A stretch of 64,000 nucleotides of DNA from contig JAFUWW010000071.1 in NCBI GenBank assembly GCA_017471085.1, forward strand, positions 1 to 64,000, written 5' to 3'. Source of the DNA: Bacteroidales bacterium. GTDB lineage: Bacteria > Bacteroidota > Bacteroidia > Bacteroidales > UBA932. The notes beneath the pieces were generated by a model. The model ran no database searches, was not told the DNA's origin, and was given only the letters and a program-made list of their open reading frames with translations. The position numbers and the translations under genes are program-made. Of the stretch, positions 34,155 through 42,280 are shown piece after piece; position 1 is the first letter of the stretch, and each line of letters opens with the position of its first letter.

Positions 34155-34760
34155 CTACAGGATCGATTTAATGGCGACATCCCACTCCTTCTCATCGGCC
34201 GTAGGCTCGAAACGGGCTACCACCTTGCCTTGCCTGTCAACCAGGAACTTGGTGAAGTTCCACTTGATCTCCGGCTTGGAAGCGTAGTCTTTGTCGCGGC
34301 GCTTCATCATGCTGTCCATCATGCCCGCCGACATACCTTTTCCAAAACCTTCAAAGCCCTTCTGAGCGTACAGATAACGCCAGAAAGGAGAAGCATTTTC
34401 GCCGTTGACATCGATTTTGAGGAACTGGGGGAAGGTGGTATGATAATTTTCCGTGCAGAATTCAGCAATCTCGGCATTGGTGCCGGGCGCCTGTTCACCG
34501 AACTGGTTGCAGGGGAAATCCAGGATTTCAAAGCCCAGGTCTTTGTACTTTTCGTACGCTGCCTGCAGTTCTTTATACTGAGGGGTGAAACCGCATTTGG
34601 TGGCTGTGTTCACCACCAGCAGAACTTTGCCTCTATAGGCCGACAGGGAGACATCGGCCCCATTGGCGTCTTTGACGGTAAAATCATAGACACTGGATTG
34701 TGCAGCGGCGAAAGAGACCGCCGTCAAAAGGGAAAGGAGGGAAACTAGTATTCGTTTCAT
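34155..34760 (-). CDS. Exported glutathione-peroxidase-family thiol peroxidase
   Basis: A 201-residue protein: signal peptide (MKRILVSLLSLLTAVSFAAAQ) followed by the GPx fold. The active-site tetrad is visible: Cys in NTATKCGFTPQY, Gln in FPCNQFGEQ, Trp and Asn in WNFTKFLVD. A second Cys (FPCN) and a third (EFCTEN) may act as resolving residues. Cys-type GPx proteins of bacteria usually use thioredoxin rather than glutathione. It probably detoxifies peroxides in the periplasm. An insert near residues 125-155 (Met-rich, GKGMSAGMMDSMMKRR) is unusual. Start ATG at 34760; ATG at 34766 is also possible. Confidence 0.88.
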   Translation of the reverse strand: MKRILVSLLSLLTAVSFAAAQSSVYDFTVKDANGADVSLSAYRGKVLLVVNTATKCGFTPQYKELQAAYEKYKDLGFEILDFPCNQFGEQAPGTNAEIAEFCTENYHTTFPQFLKIDVNGENASPFWRYLYAQKGFEGFGKGMSAGMMDSMMKRRDKDYASKPEIKWNFTKFLVDRQGKVVARFEPTADEKEWDVAIKSIL

Positions 34761-34805
34761 ATACATTTTGAGGTTGATTAGGCTGCTAATTTAACAATTA
34801 TTCCG

Positions 34806-34813
34806 TAATTTTG
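34806..34813 (+). promoter_or_regulatory. -7 promoter element (TAATTTTG) directly before mutY
   Basis: TAnnTTTG match only five bases (CACAA) before the ATG at 34819, predicting a leaderless mRNA. No convincing -33 half-site. Confidence 0.55.
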
Positions 34814-34818
34814 CACAA

Positions 34819-35805
34819 ATGATGCCTTTTTCTCAAACTATTTTATCGTGGTATGCCGCCTATGGAAGAGACCTTCCCTGGAGACATACCCAGGACCCTT
34901 ATCCGGTGTGGCTCAGCGAAATCATCCTCCAGCAGACCCGGATAGCCCAGGGTACGGCGTACTGGCAGCGCTTCCTGGAGCGCTTCCCATCCGTGGAGAC
35001 GCTGGCATCGGCCTCGGAAGATGAGGTGCTGCGTCTCTGGGAAGGGCTGGGGTACTATTCCAGGGCCCGGAACCTGCATGCCGCAGCCAAACAGATTGCC
35101 GCGGCAGGGGCTTTTCCTTCCACGCTGGAAGGCATCCGCAGCCTCAAAGGCGTCGGCGACTATACGGCCGCGGCCATCGGCTCCATCTGCTTCGGCCTTC
35201 CGGCAGCTGTAGTAGACGGCAACGTGTACCGGGTGCTCGCCCGCCATTTCGGCATTGCCACGCCCATCGGTACTACCGCCGCCAAGAAAGAGTTCACGGA
35301 ACTGGCCCAGAAACTGTTGCCCAAGGACGATGCCGCCGCTTTCAACCAAGGGATGATGGATTTCGGCGCCATGCAGTGCACGCCGCAGAATCCCGCCTGT
35401 CTCACGTGCCCGCTGCAAGATTCCTGTCATGCATTCCGCACCGGACGGGTAGCGCTTCTGCCTGTCAAAAAAACGGCTTCCAAGGCCGTAGAAAGGCACT
35501 TTTCTTATGTCTATATCCGATGCGACGGATACACGGCCATCCGGCGGAGAGGGGCCGGCGATATCTGGCAGGGGCTGTATGAGCCGCTGGTCGGGGAGCC
35601 TCTCGGTCGAGCCGGGGATGGCGCGGTTCTTTTACGGAAAGGGGTGAAGCACCAGCTCACCCATCGGACGCTGATTGTGGATTTCTACCTGTGGGAGCCC
35701 CTGGAACGGCCGGAATTGCCGGAAGGGTACATTTGGATAAAAGAAGCGGAGCTCGACCTTTACGGCAAGCCCCGCCTGTTCGAACTTTTACTGGAAGCGC
35801 TATAG
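34819..35805 (+). CDS. mutY: A/G-specific adenine glycosylase (MutY)
   Basis: A 328-residue HhH-GPD DNA glycosylase that removes adenine opposite 8-oxoguanine. Seen: LPWRHTQDPYPVWLSEIILQ near the N-terminus (catalytic Glu region SEIILQQT), the HhH motif LKGVGDYTAAAIGS with the catalytic Asp in VVDGNVYR, and the 4Fe-4S loop CTPQNPACLTCPLQDSC. A NUDIX-like 8-oxoG-recognition domain occupies the C-terminal third. The 3' end overlaps convergent serB by six bases. Length is typical. Confidence 0.95.
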   Translation: MMPFSQTILSWYAAYGRDLPWRHTQDPYPVWLSEIILQQTRIAQGTAYWQRFLERFPSVETLASASEDEVLRLWEGLGYYSRARNLHAAAKQIAAAGAFPSTLEGIRSLKGVGDYTAAAIGSICFGLPAAVVDGNVYRVLARHFGIATPIGTTAAKKEFTELAQKLLPKDDAAAFNQGMMDFGAMQCTPQNPACLTCPLQDSCHAFRTGRVALLPVKKTASKAVERHFSYVYIRCDGYTAIRRRGAGDIWQGLYEPLVGEPLGRAGDGAVLLRKGVKHQLTHRTLIVDFYLWEPLERPELPEGYIWIKEAELDLYGKPRLFELLLEAL

Positions 35806-37029
35806 TTTCCCCTGCTCACCCAGGTGGCTGTCCTTGAAGCCCAGGAAATACAGCACGCCATCCAGGCCGATGGTGCTCAGGCTCTGCCGGGCACTTTCCT
35901 TTACGCGCGGCTTGGCGTGGAAAGCGATGCCCAAACCGGCTTCCAGGAGCATGGGAAGATCGTTGGCGCCGTCTCCCACGGCAATAGTCTGTGCCAGGTT
36001 CACCTTTTCCGTCTGGGCAATCAGTTTCAGGAGGTCGGCCTTGCGGCGGCCGTCCACGATGTCGCCGACATACCGGCCCGTCAACTTGCCGTCTTCGTCA
36101 ATTTCCAGTTCGTTGGCATAGACATAGTCGATGCCGTATTTGCGCTGCAGGTATTCCCCGAAGAAGGTGAATCCGCCGCTCAGGATGGCAATCTTGTAGC
36201 CGCAGGTCTTGAGGACGCTCATGAGGCGGTCCGTACCTTCCGTAATGGGAAGATGATCGGCAATATCCTGCATCACAGACACATCCAGCCCCTTAAGTAA
36301 AGCCACCCTTTCTGTGAAACTTTCCTTGAAATCGATTTCTCCGCGCATGGCCCGGGCGGTGATGGCTGCCACCTGGTCATACACGCCGTGGCGGCGGGCA
36401 AGTTCGTCAATGCATTCGGCCTGGATCAGGGTGGAGTCCATGTCGAAGCAGATCAGACGGCGCATCCGGCGGTACATGTCGTCCTTCTGGAAAGAGAAAT
36501 CCATGCCGCTCTCGGCGGAGAGGGCCATCAGTTCTTTCTGGAAGGCGGCTTTGTCTTCCAGCGTACCGCGGATGGAGAATTCCACGCAGGCGCGGACGTT
36601 CCGCTCGGGGTGCATAATGCTCATGCGGCCGGTGAGGCGCTTGATGGCATCGATGTTCAGCCCATGGCTGGCAATGACCTGCGAGGCGGAATGAATCTGC
36701 TCTGCACTGAGGCTGCGGCCGATGGCAGTGAGGATGTACCGGTTCCGGCCCTGCCGGCCCGCCCAGGCCTCATAATCCTCGTCGGAAATAGGCTCGAAGC
36801 CGATGGTGACCCCCAGTTCGGTGGTCTTGAAAAGAAGTTCCTTCATCACCTGCCCGGAAACGGACTCGTCGATACGGATCAGGATGCCCAGGGAAAGGGT
36901 GCTGTGGATGTCGGCCTGGCCGATATCCAGGATCTGGGCATCGTATCTGGCCAGGATGGCCATAATTTCCGCCGTAAGGCCGATCCGGTCCTTACCCGAA
37001 ATGCGGATGAGTATCTGTTCTTTCTCCAT
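35800..37029 (-). CDS. serB: Phosphoserine phosphatase with N-terminal ACT domains (SerB)
   Basis: A 409-residue protein. Two ACT-like domains fill about residues 1-180 (ILIRISGKDRIGLTAEIMAIL starts the first). The HAD phosphatase domain follows: nucleophile motif CFDMDSTLIQAE, motif II LSGGFTFF, motif IV VGDGANDLPML. It makes serine from phosphoserine; the ACT domains probably bind serine as a feedback effector. The start at 37029 fits the promoter box 18 bases upstream; a five-codon longer form starts inside the leader and is less likely. Confidence 0.93.
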   Translation of the reverse strand: MEKEQILIRISGKDRIGLTAEIMAILARYDAQILDIGQADIHSTLSLGILIRIDESVSGQVMKELLFKTTELGVTIGFEPISDEDYEAWAGRQGRNRYILTAIGRSLSAEQIHSASQVIASHGLNIDAIKRLTGRMSIMHPERNVRACVEFSIRGTLEDKAAFQKELMALSAESGMDFSFQKDDMYRRMRRLICFDMDSTLIQAECIDELARRHGVYDQVAAITARAMRGEIDFKESFTERVALLKGLDVSVMQDIADHLPITEGTDRLMSVLKTCGYKIAILSGGFTFFGEYLQRKYGIDYVYANELEIDEDGKLTGRYVGDIVDGRRKADLLKLIAQTEKVNLAQTIAVGDGANDLPMLLEAGLGIAFHAKPRVKESARQSLSTIGLDGVLYFLGFKDSHLGEQGKL

Positions 37030-37046
37030 AATCTGTAATTTCAACG

Positions 37047-37054
37047 CAAATGTA
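37047..37054 (-). promoter_or_regulatory. -7 promoter element (TACATTTG) of serB
   Basis: TAnnTTTG match 17 bases before the ATG at 37029. Confidence 0.6.
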
Positions 37055-37149
37055 GGAATTCTTGGCCGTACTTCAAAAAAGCATAAAAAGAGAGTTTTTT
37101 CGTATGTTCCAAAAATAAGTATTAATATTGTAGAATAAAGACAAAAAAC

Positions 37150-37901
37150 ATGAGAAAAATCCTTGCTTTCGCTGCTCTTTTGCTGGCAGTATGCTCCTGC
37201 GAGTTGCTTTGCCGTGACCGGATCACGTCTATTGAAACCTTGCCTCCTACATTAATCTCTGATGTTTCTGTCACGCTCGAAGGGGGTCTATGAGCGAAAA
37301 ATATGCAGCAAAGGCAACTGAATACGGTTTCATCGTCTCTACCGCCGAAGAGCCGTCACTGGCCAACGGAACCCAGTATGTCGGCGGTTCCATTAACGAG
37401 GAACATCACTTTTTCATCAAACTAAACGACCTTAACGAGAAGACCAAGTATTTTTATAAAGCCTATCGGAAAGAGGGTGAAAGTTCTATTGTGGTCGACC
37501 ATATACTCACCCTGGAACCCGAAGATGATGCTGCAGTAGCAAAGTATGGCGAATTTAACGAAGGCTGGCGCACGCCCACCGAGGAGGAATGGATCGAACT
37601 CAAGAAAAACTGCACCTGGACCTGGACCCGGCGACACGGTGTCAACGGCCGGCTGGTCACCGCAACAAACGGCAATAGCATCTTCCTTCCGGCAGCCGGT
37701 CACATGGAAGGCAATTCGCACGATTATGCCGGGAAAGAATTGTTCTATTGGTCCTCGTCCCTGTATTCCGGCGTTCCCAATTTTGCGTACTGCGTAAAAC
37801 TCAATTACACCGATGAGGTTGCCCACTTCGTCCACTCACCGAAGATGGAGCACGATATGCGTTTTATCGGCGCCCCGGTCCGTGCGGTCACGGCACAGTA
37901 A
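37150..37901 (+). pseudogene. FISUMP-type lipoprotein gene interrupted by a frameshift in a G5 tract
   Basis: From ATG 37150 the frame encodes a lipoprotein start (signal segment ILAFAALLLAVCSC) and 47 codons, then hits TGA at 37291. The next frame, open from 37290 to 37901, continues with a fibronectin-like strand pattern (ATEYGFIVSTAEEPSLANGT, LNEKTKYFYKAY) and a FISUMP-type domain (GWRTPTEEEWIEL, NSIFLPAAGHMEG, FYWSSSLYSG). One extra G in the run at 37282-37286 would join the two into a single 250-codon protein. The link between the two domains also looks shortened. It may be a decayed gene, a phase-variable switch or a sequencing/assembly error; sequence alone cannot tell. Confidence 0.75.
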
Positions 37902-37974
37902 TTTCGTGTATTTCTGGCTTTCCACCGACTGAGAACGGAAATAATGTGCAAAAAAACGGAAAAACAGACAACAA

Positions 37975-38294
37975 ATGAGAACAAATAACTTCCACATGGG
38001 CGGTTATTGGGATTGTGCGCAGGAGCTGGCCACCATCGGAGGCGGCTTCATCCACTACAAGCACGCCGAAGTCTATGGTGTCGACGTGAAACAGATCAAC
38101 GAGGACAACTGGGCGGTTTACAGCACCATCAAACTGGACGCTGCCCTGGGAGGCAGTGACAACATCGTCACGACGCCTTTTTTGTCACACAGACATTTAC
38201 GCGTGAAAACGGGCAGTGGCGGCTGACCGCTATGGTTTTCACCACCCGGACTTCCGGTCCCGGCATCGAACCCGGAGAGAATCCGAACCATTGA
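37975..38294 (+). pseudogene. NTF2/SnoaL-like protein remnant with a frameshift in a T6 tract
   Basis: The frame from ATG 37975 has the central strands of an NTF2-like (DUF4440/SnoaL) domain (HYKHAEVYGVDVKQI, WAVYSTIKLDAAL) and then leaves it at the run of six T at 38178-38183. With one more T the reading continues FVTQTFTRENGQWRLTAMVF, the typical last strands of the fold, to TGA at 38292. The N-terminal helices expected of a 120-150-residue NTF2 protein are mostly missing, so the gene appears truncated as well as frameshifted. Family assignment rests on strand pattern and is moderate. Confidence 0.55.
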
Positions 38295-38298
38295 TTGG

Positions 38299-39360
38299 CT
38301 ATTTTATGAAGGCAAAAACAAAAGAGTGGCTCCTGTCTTTCCTGGCAGGCTTCCTGGCGACCGTGCTGGGCATTGTTTTCACGTTCGGCACATCTGAGCT
38401 TCTGGACCGACGCGAACGGAGGACAGACCGCCGGACCTCAGCCCTGATGGTCATGGGCAGCATTGAAAGTTTTGCCCGGCAGCTGGACGCAAATATTGAC
38501 GGAATGGCAAGACTGGACACGGTCATTTCATGGGCACTGAGCGTTCCTGTGGAACAGTTGGAAAAGGTTCCGGGAGCATTCGGTGTCTTGTGAGTGACTC
38601 CGTAGTAGAAATAGCCGTCACGATAAAGGTCAACCTTGATCTGGCGGGCCTCCTCCGGCGTCCAGTTCATGAACCCGGCCAGTTCTGGTTCTGCTCCGGC
38701 CGCTTCTTTCTGGCGGGCAAGGCTCACATCGCGCTGGCGCGCGGCAATGTCTCCCTTCTGCGTACGCATGTAGCCGTTACGGCGTACATCGCCGGTATTG
38801 AACAGGCTCAATGTGCCCACAGCTTTGATTCGCTTGTCAACCTGGGCCGTGGCAAAAGTATAGCCGCCACCGCCGCAGATGCCGAAGGCGCCGATGCGCT
38901 CCGGATCCACGCCGGGATAGTTCTGGATAAAGTCTACGGCACCCATAATGTCACCCATCCGGTTGGCGGGCTTGTCGGTGCGGCGGGGCTCGCCCCCGCT
39001 CTCTCCCTGATAACGGGCATCAAAGGCGATGGTCACAAAGCCTGCTTCTGAGAGTTTCTGGGCATAGAGTCCGGCCACCTGGTCTTTGCTGCCTCCGTTG
39101 GGATGGGCCACGACCACAGCGGCATAGCTGCCTTTTGGATCATAGCCGGCAGGTGTATAAACATGGGCTACGACATCAATGCCGTCAATCTTGTAGTTCA
39201 CCCGGTGCATGTTCACCTTTCCGGGAACATTCTCGCTGATAGCGTCTTCGTAAACCAACCCGAAGGCGTTGGGAGTCAAAGTGGGGCCCTCGTCCCCGTA
39301 AGTCTGAGCGTTTGCCATAGTGCAAAGTGTCAATAAAGTCAGAATCAAGGTCTTTTTCAT
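38299..39360 (-). pseudogene. Exported alpha/beta hydrolase (dienelactone-hydrolase-like), C-terminus replaced
   Basis: Starts as a normal exported hydrolase: signal peptide (LILTLLTLCTMANAQ), VVVAHPNGGSKDQVAGLY strand/loop, FDARYQGESGG, and nucleophile elbow GICGGGGYT with Cys in the nucleophile position. After the conserved stretch ending near YYGVTHKTPNA (plus-strand position about 38580) the protein turns into antisense of the neighbouring membrane-protein gene, 354 codons in all. The third catalytic acid and the His, normally in the last 90 residues, are missing, so the product is probably inactive. A near-consensus -7 box (GATATTTG, 39365-39372) sits four bases before the ATG. Confidence 0.65.
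38306..38593 (+). pseudogene. 5' fragment of a membrane-protein gene, cut at a rearrangement junction
   Basis: An open frame of 95 codons starting MKAKTKEWLLSFLAGFLATV: a charged start, one hydrophobic segment (LLSFLAGFLATVLGIVFTFG), then a basic helix (LDRRERRTDRRTSALMVMGS). From about 38565 onward the same DNA, read on the other strand, is the end of the recognisable part of the alpha/beta hydrolase. So the 3' end of this gene was evidently lost and replaced by antisense hydrolase sequence; the last few residues (EKVPGAFGVL) are junction sequence. A small membrane protein of Bacteroidales with longer C-terminus is the likely source. Confidence 0.55.
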
Positions 39361-39369
39361 AGTGCAAAT

Positions 39370-39410
39370 ATCCGGAAAAAACGCGCTTTTCGCTTACGCT
39401 TTTTCCGGAT
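39370..39410 (-). terminator. Hairpin terminator after the transporter-regulator fusion gene
   Basis: Inverted repeat ATCCGGAAAAA / TTTTTCCGGAT with a 19-base loop, 32 bases after the fusion gene's stop. On the minus strand the right arm contains a run of T. It also overlaps the -7 region of the hydrolase remnant. Confidence 0.6.
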
Positions 39411-39441
39411 TCTTTTACCAAAATGGCAGAACACGCTGCCT

Positions 39442-41391
39442 TTACTCGTAATAGTAGCCGTAGCCTGCCTTGGTGCGGATATGTTCGGCCAGGGAGCCCA
39501 GCTTGGAACGGATGTGACGGATGTTGACATCGACAACCCGTTCCCCGACTATGACATCCTTCGGCCATACAAGATCCAGCAGTTCACTGCGGGAGAACAC
39601 CTTGCCGGGATTGGAAGTGAACAGGCTCAGAAGCTCGAATTCGGTACGGGTCAGATCAAGGGGTACCCCGTCGATGCTGGCCGATTTCTGGACGATGTCA
39701 ATCTGCAGGGAACCGGTTTCAGGGGCGCTGTCCCGCTTTCCCATCTTGGACTCGACAACATTGATGACATAGTCACCGCACTTTTCGCATTCACGGACCA
39801 GGTCGATGAAGATGGTGCCTACGGCAAAGCTGTATACGCCCTCATCCACATCTTCGGCATTCTTCGCCCGGAGCGTGTTGCGGAGGGCGTCGATGCTGTT
39901 TTCGTAGTCCTGGGAGACCTCGTAATCGCCCGTACCTTTGAGGACAGCCTCCATGCTTTCCATTGCTTTGTCCAGAAGGGCGAACATGTCGGCAATCCCC
40001 TGCTCCTGCTCTGCGGTGAAGACGGCTTTCTGCGTGCGCTTGCGATCCATGGTCCGGGAAAGGTTGTAGAGGCTGTCGCCGATACTTTCCAGTTCACTCA
40101 CGGCACGGAGCAGGCTGCGGACCTTCCGCTTGGTGTCATCGCTCAGATGGGCGTTGCCGACCTGGGCCAGATAACCGCCGATTTCACTCTCCAGCCGGTC
40201 GCTCATCTCTTCCATCTCCTTGACGCGGAGGGACTTCTTCTCGAAGGCATCGGCATCGGTAATCGTGTAAAGGTCACGCACTTCGGCAAACATACTGCGC
40301 ATCCTTTCGGCAAAGAGTTCCGTCTCTTTCTGGGCCTGGAAAACGGCGATTTCCGGGGTCTTCATGATACCGCTCTGGATATAGCGGAGCTTGAAGCCTT
40401 CGTCCCCTGCCTTTTGCGGAATCAACTTGCTCACAAGCTTTTCCAGCTGCGGGATGAACCAGATAAGGATGAACGTGTTGGTCACATTGAACATCGTATG
40501 GAACGTGGCCAGGACAAAGGAAAGACGCGCAGGGCTCTGGGCCGCTGCCTGCGGGTCGACATCGACCAGATGGCAGGCGGCATTCACGAAAGGATAGAAG
40601 ATGGCAAGCACCCACAGCACGCCGAACACGTTGAATACCAGATGCGCAAGGGCCGCCCGCCGTGCCTGTGTATTGGCCGACAAAGCAGCGATGTTGGCCG
40701 TAACCGTCGTACCGATATTCTCACCCATCACCAGCGCAATGCCCTGATAGATGGTGAGGACGCCACTGGTACAAAGAACCATGGTAATGGCCATCAGCGC
40801 GGCCGATGACTGTGCGATGCAGGTGAGTAGTCCGCCGATGAGGATGAACAGCAGGATGGTCAGATAGCTCCCCGAATCAAAGGATGCGAAGAAATTGACC
40901 ACTTCTTCATTGTGCGCCAGGTCCATCTCATGGCCGGTGGCATTGAGCGTACCCAGGGCAAAGAACATGAACGAAAGGCCGAAAAGGAAATCTCCCAGAT
41001 ACCTGTGTTTACGCATCTGGATCAGCACCACCGCGATCAGAAATACCGGCCAGACCAGATTGGTGATGTTGAAGGAAAATCCGGCCGACATGATCCAGGC
41101 CGACAATGTAGTGCCGATATTGGCACCCATAATCACCGAAATGGCCTGTGAAAGGGTCAGCAGGGCTGCATTCACGAAGGAAACCGTCATCACGGTAGTT
41201 GCCGCGGAAGACTGGACCGCCACGCAGACAAGCATACCGGTAAGCACACCGGTGAAACGGTTCGTGGTCATGGCACCCAGGATATGCCGGAGTCCGGGGC
41301 CGGCCATCTTTTGCAGGGCTTCGCTCATCACCTTCATGCCATACATGAGAAGGGCGATGCAGCCTAAGAGTTTCATCACAGTAAGAATCAT
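39442..41391 (-). CDS. Na/Pi cotransporter-PhoU protein fused to a PhoB-type DNA-binding domain
   Basis: A 649-residue protein in three parts. (1) About residues 1-300: a NptA/PNaS-type sodium-phosphate transporter with the duplicated motifs QSSAATTVMTVSFVNAAL...GANIGTT and QSSAALMAITM...GENIGTT. (2) About 340-550: a PhoU-like helical domain ending ECEKCGDYVINVVE, where normal family members end. (3) Residues 561-649 (plus strand 39445-39711): a complete OmpR/PhoB winged helix (DLTRTEFELLSLFTSNPGKV, FSRSELLDLVW, VDVNIRHIRSKLG, TKAGYGYYYE). There is no receiver domain. The start at 41391 follows a TATATTTG box by four bases; longer starts overlap the promoter. It may be a membrane-bound transcription factor, or a chimera produced by a deletion between two genes. 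Both end domains look complete. Confidence 0.85.
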   Translation of the reverse strand: MILTVMKLLGCIALLMYGMKVMSEALQKMAGPGLRHILGAMTTNRFTGVLTGMLVCVAVQSSAATTVMTVSFVNAALLTLSQAISVIMGANIGTTLSAWIMSAGFSFNITNLVWPVFLIAVVLIQMRKHRYLGDFLFGLSFMFFALGTLNATGHEMDLAHNEEVVNFFASFDSGSYLTILLFILIGGLLTCIAQSSAALMAITMVLCTSGVLTIYQGIALVMGENIGTTVTANIAALSANTQARRAALAHLVFNVFGVLWVLAIFYPFVNAACHLVDVDPQAAAQSPARLSFVLATFHTMFNVTNTFILIWFIPQLEKLVSKLIPQKAGDEGFKLRYIQSGIMKTPEIAVFQAQKETELFAERMRSMFAEVRDLYTITDADAFEKKSLRVKEMEEMSDRLESEIGGYLAQVGNAHLSDDTKRKVRSLLRAVSELESIGDSLYNLSRTMDRKRTQKAVFTAEQEQGIADMFALLDKAMESMEAVLKGTGDYEVSQDYENSIDALRNTLRAKNAEDVDEGVYSFAVGTIFIDLVRECEKCGDYVINVVESKMGKRDSAPETGSLQIDIVQKSASIDGVPLDLTRTEFELLSLFTSNPGKVFSRSELLDLVWPKDVIVGERVVDVNIRHIRSKLGSLAEHIRTKAGYGYYYE

Positions 41392-41395
41392 ACTG

Positions 41396-41403
41396 CAAAT
41401 ATA
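41396..41403 (-). promoter_or_regulatory. -7 promoter element (TATATTTG) of the transporter-regulator fusion
   Basis: TAnnTTTG match with a TTG half-site at 41424-41426 (20-base spacer), four bases before the ATG at 41391. Predicts a leaderless mRNA and excludes the longer starts at 41406 and 41418. Confidence 0.65.
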
Positions 41404-41475
41404 CATTTCCGGCTGCATCTGCGCAAGACTCCGGCGGCGGTTTAATAAATTTTTAACAGCCTTTTCTCAATTCCA

Positions 41476-42280
41476 TCAATGCGTATTCTTCTCCCAAAAC
41501 TTCACGGCATCATCTATCCAGCCTTCAGCCACAGTACCGGTACCAAGGCCGAAGCCGTGCGGGAGGCCCTGGTAAGAGTGGAATTCAGTAGGAATGCCGG
41601 CAGCGGCCATGGCATCGAGGCGGCGTTTCATCCCTTGCCAGGAGGCGATTCCGTCGGAAGTGCCGCAACAGGCATAGGTGGGCGGATCATTGCGGGTCCA
41701 GTTGCCGTGGCTTGTATACTGCATGACCACCGCGCCCGCCCTGGGAACTCCGTAGGCCGATGCCATGCTTCCCAGCGTCGCCGCCATCCGGGCACCTGCG
41801 CTGCCGCCCCAGAGAGAATAACCTTCCATATCGATACCCAGTTCACCGGCATGCTCAACCAAGAGAGCGATGGTCCTTGCCAAGTCTTCCATTGCAGTAT
41901 CCCAACCGGGCCGATAAATCAGTGCAAATGCATTGTATCCTTTCTTGGAGAGTTCCAGCGCATGCGGGAAGCTGTCGTGCATGGCACCGACGTAAGCAAA
42001 ACCGCCCCCGGCGTTACAAATGGCCGTTTTTGAGCCCTTGTCTCCCTCAAAGAAAAACAGGCCCGTATCCTTCTTGGCCGGGTCCGCAGCCTTCTCCGCA
42101 TCGGTATAGATGTCAATGAAAACAGTTCTGCCGGCATCGGAGCGGGATTTGAGGGTATTCACAATTTCCACTGTCCTGTCCGGGTCGATGTAATTGTACC
42201 AGGCAAGTCTCAAATCTTCCAGCGTATGACCGCTCCAATATCCGGAGTGCACTGGGAAAAGAAGACGACCAAAGCCTTGT
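41476..42280 (-). pseudogene. Alpha/beta hydrolase (BD-FAE-like), N-terminus lost at a junction
   Basis: The frame contains the body of an esterase/lipase-like hydrolase: VHSGYWSGHTLEDLRLAWYN, a NAGGGFAYVGAMHDSFPHAL oxyanion region, nucleophile elbow WGGSAGARM (Ser), and C-terminal GLPHGFGLGTG with the catalytic His. The sequence resembles relatives from GFGRLLFPVHSGYW onward, but a TGA at about 42285 and aldo/keto-reductase sequence lie directly before it. Thus the usual start and any signal peptide are missing. A GTG at 42252 could still start a 258-residue product that retains the catalytic residues, so residual function is possible. Confidence 0.65.
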
